From the NCBI RefSeq assembly GCF_003351745.1, contig NZ_CP031222.1:664207-728206 (forward strand): 64,000 nucleotides of DNA, written 5' to 3'. Positions within the stretch are counted from its first letter, which is position 1. Every line of letters starts with the position of its first letter. The position numbers were made by a program, and so were the translations under genes. The notes beneath the pieces were generated by a model. The model was not told where the DNA came from, did not search any database, and saw only the letters and a list, made by a program, of their open reading frames with translations. Positions 20,101-30,677 of this stretch are shown one piece after another. This stretch comes from Aquirhabdus parva (GTDB lineage: Bacteria; Pseudomonadota; Gammaproteobacteria; Pseudomonadales; Moraxellaceae).

Positions 20101-21642
20101 CCACATCATGATATTTACTCTATCGAAGACTTATCGCAATTGATTTTTGACTTGAAACAAGTCAATCCAAAAGCGCTGGTTTCGGTGAAGTTAGTATCGG
20201 GCCCAGGCGTGGGAATGATTGCTGCTGGTGTAGCTAAAGCCTATGCTGATTTGATCACGATTTCCGGTTATGACGGTGGTACAGCCGCATCTCCATTGTC
20301 ATCCATTCACTATGCAGGATCACCATGGGAGCTCGGTTTATCTGAAGCGCATCAAGCCCTGCGTGTGAATAACTTACGTGGTAAAGTCCGTGTGCAAACC
20401 GATGGTGGTTTGAAAACAGGTTTGGACGTGGTCAAAGCCGCAATCTTGGGTGCAGAGTCTTTCGGCTTTGGTTCCACGCCGATGATCGCCTTGGGTTGTA
20501 AATACCTGCGTATTTGTCACTTGAATAACTGTGCGACAGGTGTGGCAACACAGCAGGATCACTTGCGTAAAGAGCATTACATCGGCGAACCTGAAATGCT
20601 GATCAATTTCTTCCATTTTATCGCGCAAGAAACGCGTGTATGGATGGCGGCGCTTGGTGTTAAGAGTCTGAAAGACTTGATAGGACGCACTGACTTGCTG
20701 ACTTGTTTGGAAGGCCAAACCGATAAGCAGAACCATTTGGACTTGCGTCCAATATTGACTACACATGCTTCTGCAAAAGGCAATGATCAGTACTGTACCT
20801 CAGCACGTAATGAACCGTTTGATCGTGGTGTCCTTGCCGAACAGATGGTCATGGATATGCAAAATGCCATCACAGCTAAGTCTGGTGGTACGTTCAGCTA
20901 TAAAATCATGAACGGCAATCGCTCGATTGGCGCGCGCTTGTCTGGTGAGATTGCCAAGTTACATGGCGACCTTGGCATGAGCAATCAACCGATTACCCTA
21001 AAGCTTCATGGCACTGCAGGACAGTCACTGGGTGTGTGGAATGCGGGTGGTTTGCATATCGAGCTTGAAGGCGATGCCAACGACTACGTCGGTAAAGGCA
21101 TGGCTGGCGGTCAGATTTCGATTTATCCACCGAAAGGCTCTCCATTTAAATCGCAAGATACTGCGATTATTGGAAATACCTGTTTGTACGGCGCAACGGG
21201 CGGCAAGCTTTTTGCAGCAGGAACAGCAGGTGAGCGTTTCGCAGTGCGTAACTCGGGTTGTCATGCAGTGATCGAAGGTGCGGGTGATCATTGCTGTGAA
21301 TACATGACTGGTGGTCTTGTGACCGTGTTAGGTCGTACTGGCCTGAACTTTGGTGCGGGGATGACCGGTGGTTTTGCTTACGTACTCGATTTAGAAGGTG
21401 ACTTCTTTGATCGTTGCAACCATGAGCTGATTGACTTGAACCGTATCAGTTCAGAATCGACCGAAGAGCATCGTCAGCATTTGGTTGAAGTACTTGAAGA
21501 GTATGTCGAAGCAACGGGCAGTGCGTGGGGCCAACAGTTGCTGGATGAGTTTGATGAGTTCAGCCGTAAGTTCTGGCTGGTCAAACCGAAGGCCGCTAGC
21601 CTTGCCAGTTTGTTGAAAACGACCAAAGCTGATCCACAATAA
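17125..21642 (+). CDS. gltB: Glutamate synthase (NADPH) large subunit
   Basis: The 1505-residue alpha subunit of GOGAT, which makes two glutamates from glutamine and 2-oxoglutarate. Maturation should expose Cys38 (in DNCGFG) as the N-terminal nucleophile of the glutaminase domain after removal of a 37-residue propeptide. The FMN-binding synthase domain follows. The 3Fe-4S ligands are Cys1125, Cys1131 and Cys1136 in [12 protein letters not shown]. The C-terminal GXGXG beta-helix is rich in Gly turns. AAGGG lies six bases before ATG 17125. gltD follows after 192 bases. Confidence 0.97.
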   Translation: MHMSPLATSSSEAHCSSESISDAAVTGLYQPEDFRDNCGFGLISHMQGQASHHLLQTAIHSLSCMTHRGGIAADGKTGDGCGLLLAMPKDFFRAEAKKLGVTLPELFAVGTIFLNTDATLAQHSREILAAEVTKEGLTVATWRPVPINVDILGEIALRSLPAFDQLIVAAPDGMEAPEFNRKLFLARRRAESQLTHDPLFYVTSLASTVISYKGLMMPKDIASFYLDLSDERLTSHIVVFHQRFSTNTAPRWALAQPFRYLAHNGEINTITANRNWSVARTPKFENPLLPGLLDVKPLVNRTGSDSSSLDNMLEILVGGGMDMFRALRMLVPPAWQNVETMDADLHAFYEFNSKHMEAWDGPAGLVIQDGRHAICMLDRNGLRPARWVITKNGYITLASEIGVWDYKPEDVVSKGRVGPGQILVADTQTGELLRTVDIDNRLKSTHPYKKWLRDHAVHIKTDDDLEESLQEFGLKGDALKAAQKMFLISFEERDQIIRPLAESGQEAVGSMGDDTPMAVLSRQVRHVADFFRQQFAQVTNPPIDPLRESIVMSLESSLGREQNVFEQSPEHAERVIVSSPILSASKMHQLRTLDRAEYQMHTIDLNYPEAEGLEAALRRICVEAADAVRGGATFINLSDRNIREGYLPANAILATGAVHHYLSEQAVRADGNILVETGLARDPHHFAVLLGFGASAIYPYLAYDVINDLIAKGDLLGDPLYAQNNFRKGIDKGLLKILSKMGISTVASYRAGQLFEAIGLSRPVVDLCFKGVPSRIEGARFVDLENDQKKLAALAWQTRKPIEQGGLLKFVFNKEYHAFNPDVINNLHTAVRSGKFEDYQLYADLVNKRPTATLRDLLGLDTSNSIAVEDVEPIEAILPRFDSAGMSLGALSPEAHESIAIAMNTIGGRSNSGEGGEDPARYGTIKNSKIKQVASGRFGVTPAYLSSAEVLQIKVAQGAKPGEGGQLPGGKVNALIARLRYSVPGVTLISPPPHHDIYSIEDLSQLIFDLKQVNPKALVSVKLVSGPGVGMIAAGVAKAYADLITISGYDGGTAASPLSSIHYAGSPWELGLSEAHQALRVNNLRGKVRVQTDGGLKTGLDVVKAAILGAESFGFGSTPMIALGCKYLRICHLNNCATGVATQQDHLRKEHYIGEPEMLINFFHFIAQETRVWMAALGVKSLKDLIGRTDLLTCLEGQTDKQNHLDLRPILTTHASAKGNDQYCTSARNEPFDRGVLAEQMVMDMQNAITAKSGGTFSYKIMNGNRSIGARLSGEIAKLHGDLGMSNQPITLKLHGTAGQSLGVWNAGGLHIELEGDANDYVGKGMAGGQISIYPPKGSPFKSQDTAIIGNTCLYGATGGKLFAAGTAGERFAVRNSGCHAVIEGAGDHCCEYMTGGLVTVLGRTGLNFGAGMTGGFAYVLDLEGDFFDRCNHELIDLNRISSESTEEHRQHLVEVLEEYVEATGSAWGQQLLDEFDEFSRKFWLVKPKAASLASLLKTTKADPQ

Positions 21643-21649
21643 GGCTTGG

Positions 21650-21687
21650 CTCATCAATCACACGATTTTATTCGCGTGATTGATGAG
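21650..21687 (+). repeat. Long imperfect hairpin between gltB and gltD
   Basis: A 15-base arm at 21650-21664 pairs with 21673-21687 with one mismatch, around an eight-base AT loop. No T run follows. It could be an intercistronic processing or stability element that sets the GltB to GltD ratio, or a weak terminator. Confidence 0.6.
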
Positions 21688-21831
21688 ATCGTCATAAATT
21701 GGTTGTTGATTCGCTATAGAATACGCAGCAATCGCATAAGCAAGAATAATCTGTCAGCGTATTGAACGATATTTACGATTTAATGCAATAGCAGGCACGC
21801 ACGCGCAATCGTGCTGACCCAGTGAGGATGA

Positions 21832-23256
<1,425 letters not shown>

Positions 23257-23283
23257 TGGTTGATTGAATTTAGATTGTATGAA

Positions 23284-23315
23284 TAAAAATGCTCATCATC
23301 AGATGAGCTTTTTTT
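23284..23315 (+). terminator. Intrinsic terminator after gltD
   Basis: GCTCATC at 23291-23297 pairs with GATGAGC at 23302-23308 around ATCA, followed by seven T and preceded by a run of A. Confidence 0.93.
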
Positions 23316-23391
23316 ATGATCAAGGGTGATTGTTAGACTTAAAATCCAGCTACACTTAAAGAATGACTATCGAAAAATAAAAGAAATCATT

Positions 23392-23811
23392 ATGAATAGA
23401 CCTTCTTTTTCTACTGTTGTTTTGATTTTACTGGTGTCATTTGGTGCTTATCATTGGTGGAATAAGCAACATGCACAGACCCTAATTGCGCAAAATGATT
23501 CTACACAAGATATGGATTCAGTCCGTGCAAATAATGCAGCACGTCAGGGACGCGAAGTGATTCATCTGTATACCGCGACATGGTGTGGCTACTGTAAGCA
23601 TTTAAAGGCGAGTCTTGATGCGAGCGGTGCACCCTATTTGGACCACGATGTTGAAAATTCCGTTGAAGGTAAGCGTTATGCCGAAGAAAATCATATTTCA
23701 GGTGTACCCGTGACGGTTGTCGGTCATGAGACGGTTGATGGTTTAGATGTCGATCGCTTGCAGTCAGTTTTTTATCATGCAGGGTATGATGTGAAGGGGT
23801 TAGAGATGTGA
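23392..23811 (+). CDS. Membrane-anchored glutaredoxin-like protein
   Basis: 139 residues: an N-terminal hydrophobic helix (about residues 5-22) and a glutaredoxin domain with the redox motif WCGYC followed by KHLK. A cis-proline region HISGVPVTVVG and the GLDVDRLQ helix fit the glutaredoxin fold. The anchor would place the domain in the periplasm, where it may act on disulfides. The start at 23392 is chosen because it begins the hydrophobic helix; a GTG at 23326 lies just downstream of the gltD terminator and would add 22 residues. It converges with the next gene, seven bases apart. Confidence 0.8.
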   Translation: MNRPSFSTVVLILLVSFGAYHWWNKQHAQTLIAQNDSTQDMDSVRANNAARQGREVIHLYTATWCGYCKHLKASLDASGAPYLDHDVENSVEGKRYAEENHISGVPVTVVGHETVDGLDVDRLQSVFYHAGYDVKGLEM

Positions 23812-23818
23812 GTAACAA

Positions 23819-25303
23819 TCACAATGTTTTCACAATAACCCCCACAATCTCCGTGGCCTGCTGAACAATACTATCTCGATACGCTTCAAATAAAGCATCG
23901 CTGATCTGATCGTCATCGCCCGGCTTAAAGTTGGTCATGACAGGCACATGCAGATGACCTGCAAGGATAGAAGGGTTATAGAGATCCCTCAGTAGGGTAT
24001 TGCGATAGCCACTTTCATTAGAGAGATAGTTTCCACCGCTGCCTTTTTGTGCGCAAGCATTGGCAAGGGGGGCAACAGGAATTTTGGGCGGCGGGACTTC
24101 ACTGTTAAAATCTTGAGTGGCCATCTTCTGACAATCAGGGAAAACACTGTAGGGTGTATGCCAGATGACGTCATAACCACCCTGTTTATGGGTCTCAGGA
24201 TTAATGATTGATTTCCCCGTATGGGCAGCCAAAATGGCGTTGATAGGTAGGCTCGTCACTGTAAATTGCTTGGGCTTATCCTGAACCCATGGACGAGGGT
24301 TATAACCTAAAATGTCAGTAGGTGGATAAATACTGGCTTCTTCAACTGAGGGTAATGTCGCTGGGATGACGAGCCCAGTATTATCTGCAAAATTCGTTGC
24401 ATGATAACGACTATGCCAGTTCTCAATCCAAAATGCACCTTTACCGCCTTGGCTCATCGTAATCGAAGCCAGCACATGACCTTTGCCTTTAAAGAAGGGC
24501 GCTACTGTATATTCCTGCATGCCTTTCTGGAAATCACTGTAGTTCACAGGCAGTAAGTAGGTTTGGATGACGGCTGTGGAACCATCCGATAGTTTGAAGG
24601 TCTTGCCATTTAATGCCAGTGCGATAGCGCCTGAAGGATTCCCAATACGTACTTTTGTCGAAGGGTGGTCTGCTCCCGGCGTTCCTAGCGTAAAAGGATC
24701 AAATCCGCTGATGATGATGCGTTTCACATGCGAATCAGAAGGAAACTGCATAGAGTATTGTCCACGTGAGGCGCGCTCTAAGGTCCACTGTAGTTCTTCG
24801 CGCTGTGCTTGAGTGAGTGTAAATGAAGGCTTCCACTGCCGTAAAATCAACGTCATTTGTAAGCGCGCCCAGTACAGCATTCGATCATCACTTTGCGGTA
24901 GAGACCCCTTTATTTCCTGACCTTGGACACGATTAACAGCCGCTTGCCAAAGTTCTATTCCAGCACGTTTGACCAATCTTTGACTGTCATCAAACGATTT
25001 GATCGTCTGGATATCACATAAGTTGCGAGAAAATTGGGGTGCGAAACGGTCAAATCCGGATGCTTCAAGGATTTGAGTTGCGAAAGGTTTGCCATTTGGT
25101 ACTAAGATATTCTTGAGGCGTTGTTCTTCATAGGATGGGGTTACCATCGTATCCAAGCAATTGGAGTCACCCTGAATGGTGTTGATTAGAGGTGTCTTTA
25201 ACGAGGGATTCGAGAAATCTTTTTGACATCCAGCCGAGATTACAAGGAGCGCTATTAAGGGGAGTTTTTTAAAGCCTTGGGTGCGATATTTTAAAGAACT
25301 CAT
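23819..25303 (-). CDS. Lipoprotein with peptidase C15-like (pyroglutamyl peptidase) domain
   Basis: 494 residues. Lipobox ISAGC places the lipidated Cys at residue 26. The second half resembles pyroglutamyl-peptidase I: GFDPF at 201-205, a region with Glu294 and a later YLSN-ESGY segment followed by GHLHVP with His452. In peptidase C15 the nucleophile is the Cys of a Y-x-CN motif; here that position is Ser428 (codon TCT). The N-terminal 190 residues are unlike any family I recognise. The protein is probably exported and tethered to a membrane. It may be inactive or use serine. The C15 assignment is by motif only. Confidence 0.6.
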   Translation of the reverse strand: MSSLKYRTQGFKKLPLIALLVISAGCQKDFSNPSLKTPLINTIQGDSNCLDTMVTPSYEEQRLKNILVPNGKPFATQILEASGFDRFAPQFSRNLCDIQTIKSFDDSQRLVKRAGIELWQAAVNRVQGQEIKGSLPQSDDRMLYWARLQMTLILRQWKPSFTLTQAQREELQWTLERASRGQYSMQFPSDSHVKRIIISGFDPFTLGTPGADHPSTKVRIGNPSGAIALALNGKTFKLSDGSTAVIQTYLLPVNYSDFQKGMQEYTVAPFFKGKGHVLASITMSQGGKGAFWIENWHSRYHATNFADNTGLVIPATLPSVEEASIYPPTDILGYNPRPWVQDKPKQFTVTSLPINAILAAHTGKSIINPETHKQGGYDVIWHTPYSVFPDCQKMATQDFNSEVPPPKIPVAPLANACAQKGSGGNYLSNESGYRNTLLRDLYNPSILAGHLHVPVMTNFKPGDDDQISDALFEAYRDSIVQQATEIVGVIVKTL

Positions 25304-25382
25304 CGAGATGGATGTCCTTGAATTAAACTATTCAAGATGGAATCGTAGCATAACGATCCCACTTGAACTCATATTCTTAGAC

Positions 25383-26561
25383 TCAATTCACTCCGACTAG
25401 CTCTACCCATTTGCCGTCTTTGACTTGATATGCTGTGATCTGTCCTGTTTTCAAATCGCCTTTGTCATCAAACTGAATTTGATTGGTGACGCCTGCATAA
25501 TTGGTATCTTTGATTTTTGGGGCATAGACTTTAGGGTCGGTTGAGTTTGCAGCCTGCATGGCTTTGGCAATCACTTGTGTCGCATCATAATAATAAGGCG
25601 AGTAAAGCTGTACTGGGCCATACTTCTGTTCAAAGCGTTGTTTGAATGAAGCGCCTTGCGGCATCTTTTCAAGGGGCAGGCCTGCAGAGGTGATCACTAC
25701 GCCTTCGGCAGATTTCCCTGCCAGTTTGATGAACTCAGGCGTGTTCATGCCATCGCCACCAATAAATTGCGCGGTAATGCCTAGATTACGCACCTGAATA
25801 ATCATCGCAGCTGCTTGCCCATCATTTCCGGCAAAGAAAATTAGATCGGGGTTCTTGCCTTTAATCCGGGTGAGTACTGCATTAAAGTCTGTTTCTTTGT
25901 CACTGGCGGATTCACGAGCAATCAGATTGCCGTTGAGTGTTTTAAGGTACTTTTCAAACTCATCGGCCATACCGACGCCATAGGCACTCCGGTCATCAAT
26001 GATCGCGATGCGCTTTGCACCAAAATGTTGTGCGGCAATTTTTGCCAAAGTTTGACCTTGCTGTACATCGTTGGCGATCAAACGAAAGGCATAAGGAAAG
26101 CCCTGTTGGGTATATTTTGGATTGGTCACCGCGCAGGCAATCAACGGAATACCTGCGGCGTTATAGAGTGCTGATGCAGGTAGGGTTGTACTTGATGTCG
26201 TATGGCCGATCGCGGCATTCACATGGGCATCGACTAGCCGCTGTGCAGCTGCGGTTGCATTGCGCGGGTCAGCCTGATCATCTTCGCTTTGAATTTTAAA
26301 GACCACGGGTTTGCCCGCAATCACAATTTTCTGTGCATTTAAATCATCAATGGCCAGACGTACCCCATTTTCTTCGTCCTTGCCATAGTGAGCCAGTGCT
26401 CCGGTCAATGCACCGACTACACCAATAGTCACGGTATTGGTATTTGCATCTTCGGTTTTCTTGCTGCAATGGCTTAGAGCAAGGCCGATTAAAGCAATAC
26501 CAAAGACTTTACTGAAACGGATGGCAGGCGAGCTGGCTGGACTATGTAGGTGTAGGTTCAT
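25383..26561 (-). CDS. ABC transporter substrate-binding protein, branched-chain amino acid type
   Basis: 392 residues of the Leu/Ile/Val-binding (periplasmic binding protein type 1) family: IGVVGALTGALAHYGKDEEN near the N-terminus, then GHTTSSTTLPAS and PYYYDATQVIAKAM. It is exported: a hydrophobic leader is followed by ALSHC, an imperfect lipobox with His at -1, so lipidation is uncertain. No permease or ATPase gene lies next to it, so it is an orphan receptor or works with components elsewhere. Ligand unknown. Confidence 0.85.
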   Translation of the reverse strand: MNLHLHSPASSPAIRFSKVFGIALIGLALSHCSKKTEDANTNTVTIGVVGALTGALAHYGKDEENGVRLAIDDLNAQKIVIAGKPVVFKIQSEDDQADPRNATAAAQRLVDAHVNAAIGHTTSSTTLPASALYNAAGIPLIACAVTNPKYTQQGFPYAFRLIANDVQQGQTLAKIAAQHFGAKRIAIIDDRSAYGVGMADEFEKYLKTLNGNLIARESASDKETDFNAVLTRIKGKNPDLIFFAGNDGQAAAMIIQVRNLGITAQFIGGDGMNTPEFIKLAGKSAEGVVITSAGLPLEKMPQGASFKQRFEQKYGPVQLYSPYYYDATQVIAKAMQAANSTDPKVYAPKIKDTNYAGVTNQIQFDDKGDLKTGQITAYQVKDGKWVELVGVN

Positions 26562-26820
26562 GCTATATCTGAATCGTATAAAAATATCATATAGAAAGAT
26601 AACATGAAATTATGAGCTTCTATATTCATTTTGTGGGAAAGCATGTGCTTAAGGATGCAAGCTAATTTGTGCTGATGACGTCTGTCATTCAATGATTCAA
26701 AGGATTTGGTCGGAAATAAATGTGCTTAACAATTCACTACGTCATTTATAGTGAGACATGCGCTATTGTTATGACTTTGCTACACCTATTTTTGAATTGG
26801 GCGATTTAAGGAATATGATC

Positions 26821-27423
26821 ATGACACGTCGTTTATTGACAGCGGTTGCATTATCTACGGTATTGTTGACCACCTTGCCAAGCTGTGGTTATAACACTTT
26901 GCAGGCCAAAGACGAGGCCGTCAACGCCAGTTGGTCAGAGGTATTAAACCAATATCAACGTCGTGCGGATCTCATTCCGAACCTTGTGAATGTGGTCAAA
27001 GGCTATGCGACGCATGAAGAGAAAGTGCTGACTGAAGTGACCGCTGCACGTGCTTCTGTTGCGGGGATTAAAGCAACCCCTGAGTTGGTGAATGATCCTG
27101 TGGCGTTCCAGAAGTTCATTGATGCACAGAATCAGTTGCAAGGTTCATTATCTCGTTTGATGGCTGTGACCGAAAACTATCCGGACCTCAAAGCCAACCA
27201 GAATTTCCTCGACTTGTCTTCGCAATTAGAAGGTACGGAGAATCGCATTACTGTGGCACGTAACCGTTATATCTCTACGGTGCAGGACTACAATGTGACC
27301 GTACGTCAGTTCCCGTCCAACCTGACCGCAAAAGTGACCGGTATGCACACCAAACCCAACTTCAGTGTTGCCAATGAAGCGCAGGTTTCACAAGCCCCTA
27401 CGGTTAGTTTTAGCGGATCATAA
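26821..27423 (+). CDS. lemA: LemA family lipoprotein
   Basis: 200 residues. A signal peptide ends in the lipobox LPSC (Cys22), followed by the helical LemA core: NASWSEVLNQYQRRADLIPN then LVNVVKGYATHEE, and the ENRITVARNRYISTVQDYN motif. ATG 26821 is chosen because AAGGA at 26808-26812 lies eight bases upstream; earlier in-frame starts at 26758 and 26815 are less well placed. Two TPM-domain genes follow directly, a common LemA grouping. The family is linked to envelope functions but its biochemistry is not settled. Confidence 0.9.
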   Translation: MTRRLLTAVALSTVLLTTLPSCGYNTLQAKDEAVNASWSEVLNQYQRRADLIPNLVNVVKGYATHEEKVLTEVTAARASVAGIKATPELVNDPVAFQKFIDAQNQLQGSLSRLMAVTENYPDLKANQNFLDLSSQLEGTENRITVARNRYISTVQDYNVTVRQFPSNLTAKVTGMHTKPNFSVANEAQVSQAPTVSFSGS

Positions 27424-27426
27424 CGC

Positions 27427-28497
27427 ATGAATGCTCGCGCTTTTGCGACCTCATCCCTGATGCGGCTTTATTTGCTGTTGCTCGTCATGTTTGTGAGTAT
27501 GATCGGGCAGTCGAATGCATGGGCTGCTGAAGATGATGCTGATGCCGTTATTGCAACTCAAGTCGCTAAAACAACGGCATTAAAGCCGCTTAAAGAGTTG
27601 GTTGCGACGCCATTAGCGACCACAGCTGCCAGCGCACCAGTGGCCTCCACTGCAAGTACACCTGCGGCAGTTGATGCTGGAGGTGGTTTTTTAACACTGC
27701 CTACGCTTAATGCTCCTGTGATTGATCAGGCTGGTGCACTGAGTGCTGCAGAGAATCAGCAGATTAGTGACAAGTTGCGTGCAATTCATAGCGCTGGTCG
27801 TGCCCAGGTTGGTTTGATTCTGGTCAAAACGACCCAAGGCGAAACCATTTTTGATTACGCTGGTCGGGTGTTCTCTGCTTGGAAGCTGGGGGATGCCGCG
27901 CGCGATAATGGCTTGCTGATCGTTGTTGCCGTGCAAGATCGTAAGATGCAGATTTTAACTGGTTATGGTCTAGAGGGCATAATCCCTGATGTCATCGCTT
28001 CTCGAATCATCCGCGAACAAATCACCCCGCAGTTTAAAACGGGCAATTATGCGGCGGGTTTGAATGCGGGCATTGACCGCATTGATGGTATTTTGCAACA
28101 AGATCCAGAGACCGCAAAAGCCGCGGCAGATCAATTAAAAGCGGAACAGCAAGCAATACGCTCTGGGCAACAAGGCAATGTCGTTTCGGGCAGTCTGATT
28201 TTAATCTTGTTGGTTTTGGTGGTGGTCGGTCAGTTTACGCAAATGATCTTTGGTCGAGTGCTTAATTCCACCGGACTTGCCGCAGCAGGTGTCGGCGTTG
28301 GTCTCTTTTCCGGTCTGGGGCTAGCGAGCAGTTTGTTGCTGGGCGGTGGGGTATTTATTTTACTCCTTGTCGGCATTTTACCGTTTTTGAATATTCTACT
28401 GAGCATGAGCGGTCGAGGCGGCGGAGGTTCAGGTGGAGGCGGTTATGGTGGAGGCGGTGGTTCATTTGGCGGTGGAGGCGCATCGGGCTCATGGTAA
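27427..28497 (+). CDS. TPM-domain membrane protein (YgcG-like)
   Basis: 356 residues. A signal peptide ends near AWA, then comes a low-complexity Ala/Thr linker. The TPM domain follows (about residues 95-220: VIDQAGALSAAENQQISDKL, and YGLEGIIPDVIASRIIR). Two membrane helices lie near 255-325. The C-terminus is a Gly/Ser tail of about 30 residues built of GGGG and SGGGG runs. It starts four bases after lemA and ends overlapping the next gene by seven bases. The TPM domain is associated with membrane-protein quality control. Confidence 0.87.
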   Translation: MNARAFATSSLMRLYLLLLVMFVSMIGQSNAWAAEDDADAVIATQVAKTTALKPLKELVATPLATTAASAPVASTASTPAAVDAGGGFLTLPTLNAPVIDQAGALSAAENQQISDKLRAIHSAGRAQVGLILVKTTQGETIFDYAGRVFSAWKLGDAARDNGLLIVVAVQDRKMQILTGYGLEGIIPDVIASRIIREQITPQFKTGNYAAGLNAGIDRIDGILQQDPETAKAAADQLKAEQQAIRSGQQGNVVSGSLILILLVLVVVGQFTQMIFGRVLNSTGLAAAGVGVGLFSGLGLASSLLLGGGVFILLLVGILPFLNILLSMSGRGGGGSGGGGYGGGGGSFGGGGASGSW

Positions 28498-29042
28498 CTG
28501 ATGTTTTACAGACAAAATTAGATCCGAATCATGCTGTAGAGACGACCAGTTTTGTGCGTTGGTTAAAGCAGCTGTTTTACTTTCGTTGGCAAGAACGCCA
28601 TCAGTTTGATGCTGCTGCACGATCAGCGATTGAACAGGCGGTCAAAGCTGCAGAGGCAGGTCATGCGGGCGAGATTAAGGTCGTGATTGAGGGGCATCTC
28701 CCTTTAAATACGGCCTTATTCCAAGGAGCAACAGGTCGTGCACGGGACTTGTTTGCATCGCTGGGGGTCTGGGATACCGAACTCAATAGTGGTGTATTGT
28801 TGTATATCAATCTTTGTGAACATCGCGTAGAAATTGTGGCCGATCGCGGCATCAATGCCAAAATTGCGCCTGATCGTTGGCTGACGATTTGCGAACGAAT
28901 CACAGCTAAGCTTGGGGATAATAAACATGAGCATGGCGTGGTTTTAGGTATCGAGTTGATCGGTCACACCTTGCTTGAGTTTTATACTGTCCTTGATTCT
29001 GAAGCGGGGAATGAGCTTAGTGATGCAGCACTTTTTTTATAA
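28491..29042 (+). CDS. TPM-domain protein, second copy
   Basis: 183 residues with a TPM-like domain: IEQAVKAAEAGHAGEIKVVI, then GVLLYINLCEHRVEIVADRG and INAKIAPDRWLTIC. There is no signal peptide or membrane helix, so it is probably cytoplasmic, unlike its neighbour. It overlaps the previous gene by seven bases (ATGGTAA) and is translationally coupled to it. The three genes lemA, TPM-1 and TPM-2 form one operon. Confidence 0.85.
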   Translation: MVTDVLQTKLDPNHAVETTSFVRWLKQLFYFRWQERHQFDAAARSAIEQAVKAAEAGHAGEIKVVIEGHLPLNTALFQGATGRARDLFASLGVWDTELNSGVLLYINLCEHRVEIVADRGINAKIAPDRWLTICERITAKLGDNKHEHGVVLGIELIGHTLLEFYTVLDSEAGNELSDAALFL

Positions 29043-29088
29043 AAAATAATCTGTATAAAATTTAGACATTTGATCATAATTTGCGATA

Positions 29089-29112
29089 TTTATACCAACC
29101 AAATGGTATAAA
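29089..29112. repeat. Inverted repeat, operator-like, upstream of the roadblock locus
   Basis: TTTATACCA at 29089-29097 and TGGTATAAA at 29104-29112 are a perfect 9-base inverted repeat with a six-base spacer. It may bind a dimeric regulator; a TATAGT element at 29120-29125 lies just downstream. Confidence 0.45.
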
Positions 29113-29133
29113 AATAAGCTATAGTTCGATTAG

Positions 29134-29149
29134 TGTGATTTGTGTCACA
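29134..29149. promoter_or_regulatory. CRP/Vfr-type binding site
   Basis: TGTGATTTGTGTCACA matches the CRP/Vfr consensus TGTGA-N6-TCACA at all ten defined positions. It lies about 104 bases before the first roadblock gene, the only downstream gene in this direction. Whether it activates or represses depends on the unmapped promoter. Confidence 0.6.
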
Positions 29150-29252
29150 TATCTGTGGTAAATGGCGACGTCGACTGAGCTATTTCTGTTGTTTTTTAAA
29201 CATATTTTTCTTTATTCCTTGTAAATCTTTATTCAGAGGTTGATGTTTCGTC

Positions 29253-29609
29253 ATGTCCAAACTTAACTTAAGTGAATTGACTAGTATTGATGGTTTTGTT
29301 GCTGCTGCAGTTGTTGATAGTGAAAGTGGTCTTGCGTTGGCAGTTGCTGGTTCAGGAGTTGATTTAGAACTGGCTGCCGCTGGTAATACCGAAGTTGTTC
29401 GTGCGAAGCGTAAAGTTGCAAGTGCACTGAAACTGAATGATAGCATCGAAGACATTTTGATCACTCTTGGTAAGCAATATCACCTGATTCGCCCACTGGA
29501 GCGCAATGACAAGCTGTTCATCTACGTGGTACTTGATCGTAGCAAATCAAATCTTGCAATGGCGCGCCATGAATTGAAATCTTTTGAAAAAGAACTCGAT
29601 TTTTCTTAA
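29253..29609 (+). CDS. Small roadblock/LC7-like protein (RB1)
   Basis: 118 residues. The pattern is that of a roadblock/LC7 fold: helix with [18 protein letters not shown], a strand pair with [10 protein letters not shown], a helix [20 protein letters not shown], then strands [20 protein letters not shown] and a final helix [16 protein letters not shown]. Such proteins form dimers that bind or regulate small GTPases. It is cytoplasmic. It is the first gene after the CRP-like site and has a weak terminator-like hairpin behind it (29625-29646), so it may be made in excess of the three genes that follow. Confidence 0.65.
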   Translation: MSKLNLSELTSIDGFVAAAVVDSESGLALAVAGSGVDLELAAAGNTEVVRAKRKVASALKLNDSIEDILITLGKQYHLIRPLERNDKLFIYVVLDRSKSNLAMARHELKSFEKELDFS

Positions 29610-29624
29610 TTCAATGTAAGTCAA

Positions 29625-29655
29625 GCAGTGAGCGTTTACTCACTGCTTTCTCCTT
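29625..29655 (+). terminator. Hairpin after RB1, weak or partial terminator
   Basis: GCAGTGAG at 29625-29632 pairs with CTCACTGC at 29639-29646, followed by a broken T run (TTTCTCCTT). It could let some transcription through to the GTPase genes. Confidence 0.5.
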
Positions 29656-29681
29656 AAAAATTTTTCTAGTGACACTTCAAG

Positions 29682-30650
29682 ATGAATATGCCGCAAAGTT
29701 CAGTGGATATATCAATCGTTGGTCTCAGTGTGGGGACGACCGTTACGATTCGAAATTGTCTTCGTCAGATTATTCCAAGCCATTTCGACTTGCGCTGGGT
29801 CAATCTTGCAGAGCCGACTGTTGATTTATTGATTGTGCATAGCGCATTTGCAGAGTCTGCGAATGTGTCAAAGATGCTCTCTGGGCGTCAGATTCCTAAA
29901 CTAAAAATTTCTACCGAATTCGGGCAAGATGGCGTCTTTAGAAATGAAACGTTGTATTTACCGATTGCAGAATTAACTCCGCTCCAAGAGTGGCTCTATA
30001 CCAAGCTCCCTAAGTTATCTTCATTGCCCGTTAGTCATTTTCTTTCGCAAAAAACTGATCAATTGATTAATCAACAGATTGATTTTTCTCTATTTGAAAA
30101 AATACATGATAAAGAAGCGGGACCAACAAAAATCCTCAGTGCAGATGGTTTGATCGGGATCGTCAATACGCGCAAAGAGCAGATATGGTTAACCAAAACA
30201 GAATCGCAAACCAATAAAGTTGATCATACTTGGCAAGTGACGTATTCGACCAATAAAGATGGCCGTGAAGTTATTGATTTTCCTAATGATTTACGCCAGT
30301 GGATTTGGCAAACCTTATGGCAGGCTGATCGTTTACTCACGCTTGCTTCACCAGAAGACTATATTCATTTGAAGTTTTGGCCTCATCCAAAGGTATCAGA
30401 TCGAAAAGATACCTTACGTATGGCTGCATATTTCGAGCATGGGTATAAAGTGCGTGAGGTGGCTGAGAAAAGTCAGATTTCTTTGCCGCGCGTTCAGCAT
30501 TTTGCTTCTTCATTGATTGCCGCAAACCTTGCGAAGCATTCTCTTGCCGAGTTCAGTCATTCATCAGTTGCACGGGGAGGAATGTCTGGTCGCGAAGCTT
30601 TGGGTTTACGCGGATTTTTTTCTAAATTACGACTTCGTTTAGGATTGTAG
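29682..30650 (+). CDS. Unrecognised protein with C-terminal winged-helix-like segment
   Basis: 322 residues with no family I can name. The N-terminal 100 residues alternate hydrophobic strands and helices in a way that recalls a receiver-like fold (VDISIVGLSVGTTVTIRNCL, then VDLLIVHSAF). Residues 243-286 look like a winged helix: DTLRMAAYFEHGYKVREVAE, then SQISLPRVQHFASSLIAANL. The C-terminal 25 residues are Arg/Leu-rich. It lies between a roadblock gene and a GTPase gene, a place taken in actinobacterial conservons by a DUF742 winged-helix protein; equivalence is inference. ATG 29682 or 29688 may be used; no clear ribosome binding site. Confidence 0.6.
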   Translation: MNMPQSSVDISIVGLSVGTTVTIRNCLRQIIPSHFDLRWVNLAEPTVDLLIVHSAFAESANVSKMLSGRQIPKLKISTEFGQDGVFRNETLYLPIAELTPLQEWLYTKLPKLSSLPVSHFLSQKTDQLINQQIDFSLFEKIHDKEAGPTKILSADGLIGIVNTRKEQIWLTKTESQTNKVDHTWQVTYSTNKDGREVIDFPNDLRQWIWQTLWQADRLLTLASPEDYIHLKFWPHPKVSDRKDTLRMAAYFEHGYKVREVAEKSQISLPRVQHFASSLIAANLAKHSLAEFSHSSVARGGMSGREALGLRGFFSKLRLRLGL

Positions 30651-30677
30651 TCTTTTTTTGATGAAGATAAATTAAAT

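Noticed and set aside
28400-28497. GGT/GGC-rich run at the end of the first TPM gene as a microsatellite
   Set aside because: It encodes the Gly-rich tail typical of this family and the codons vary.
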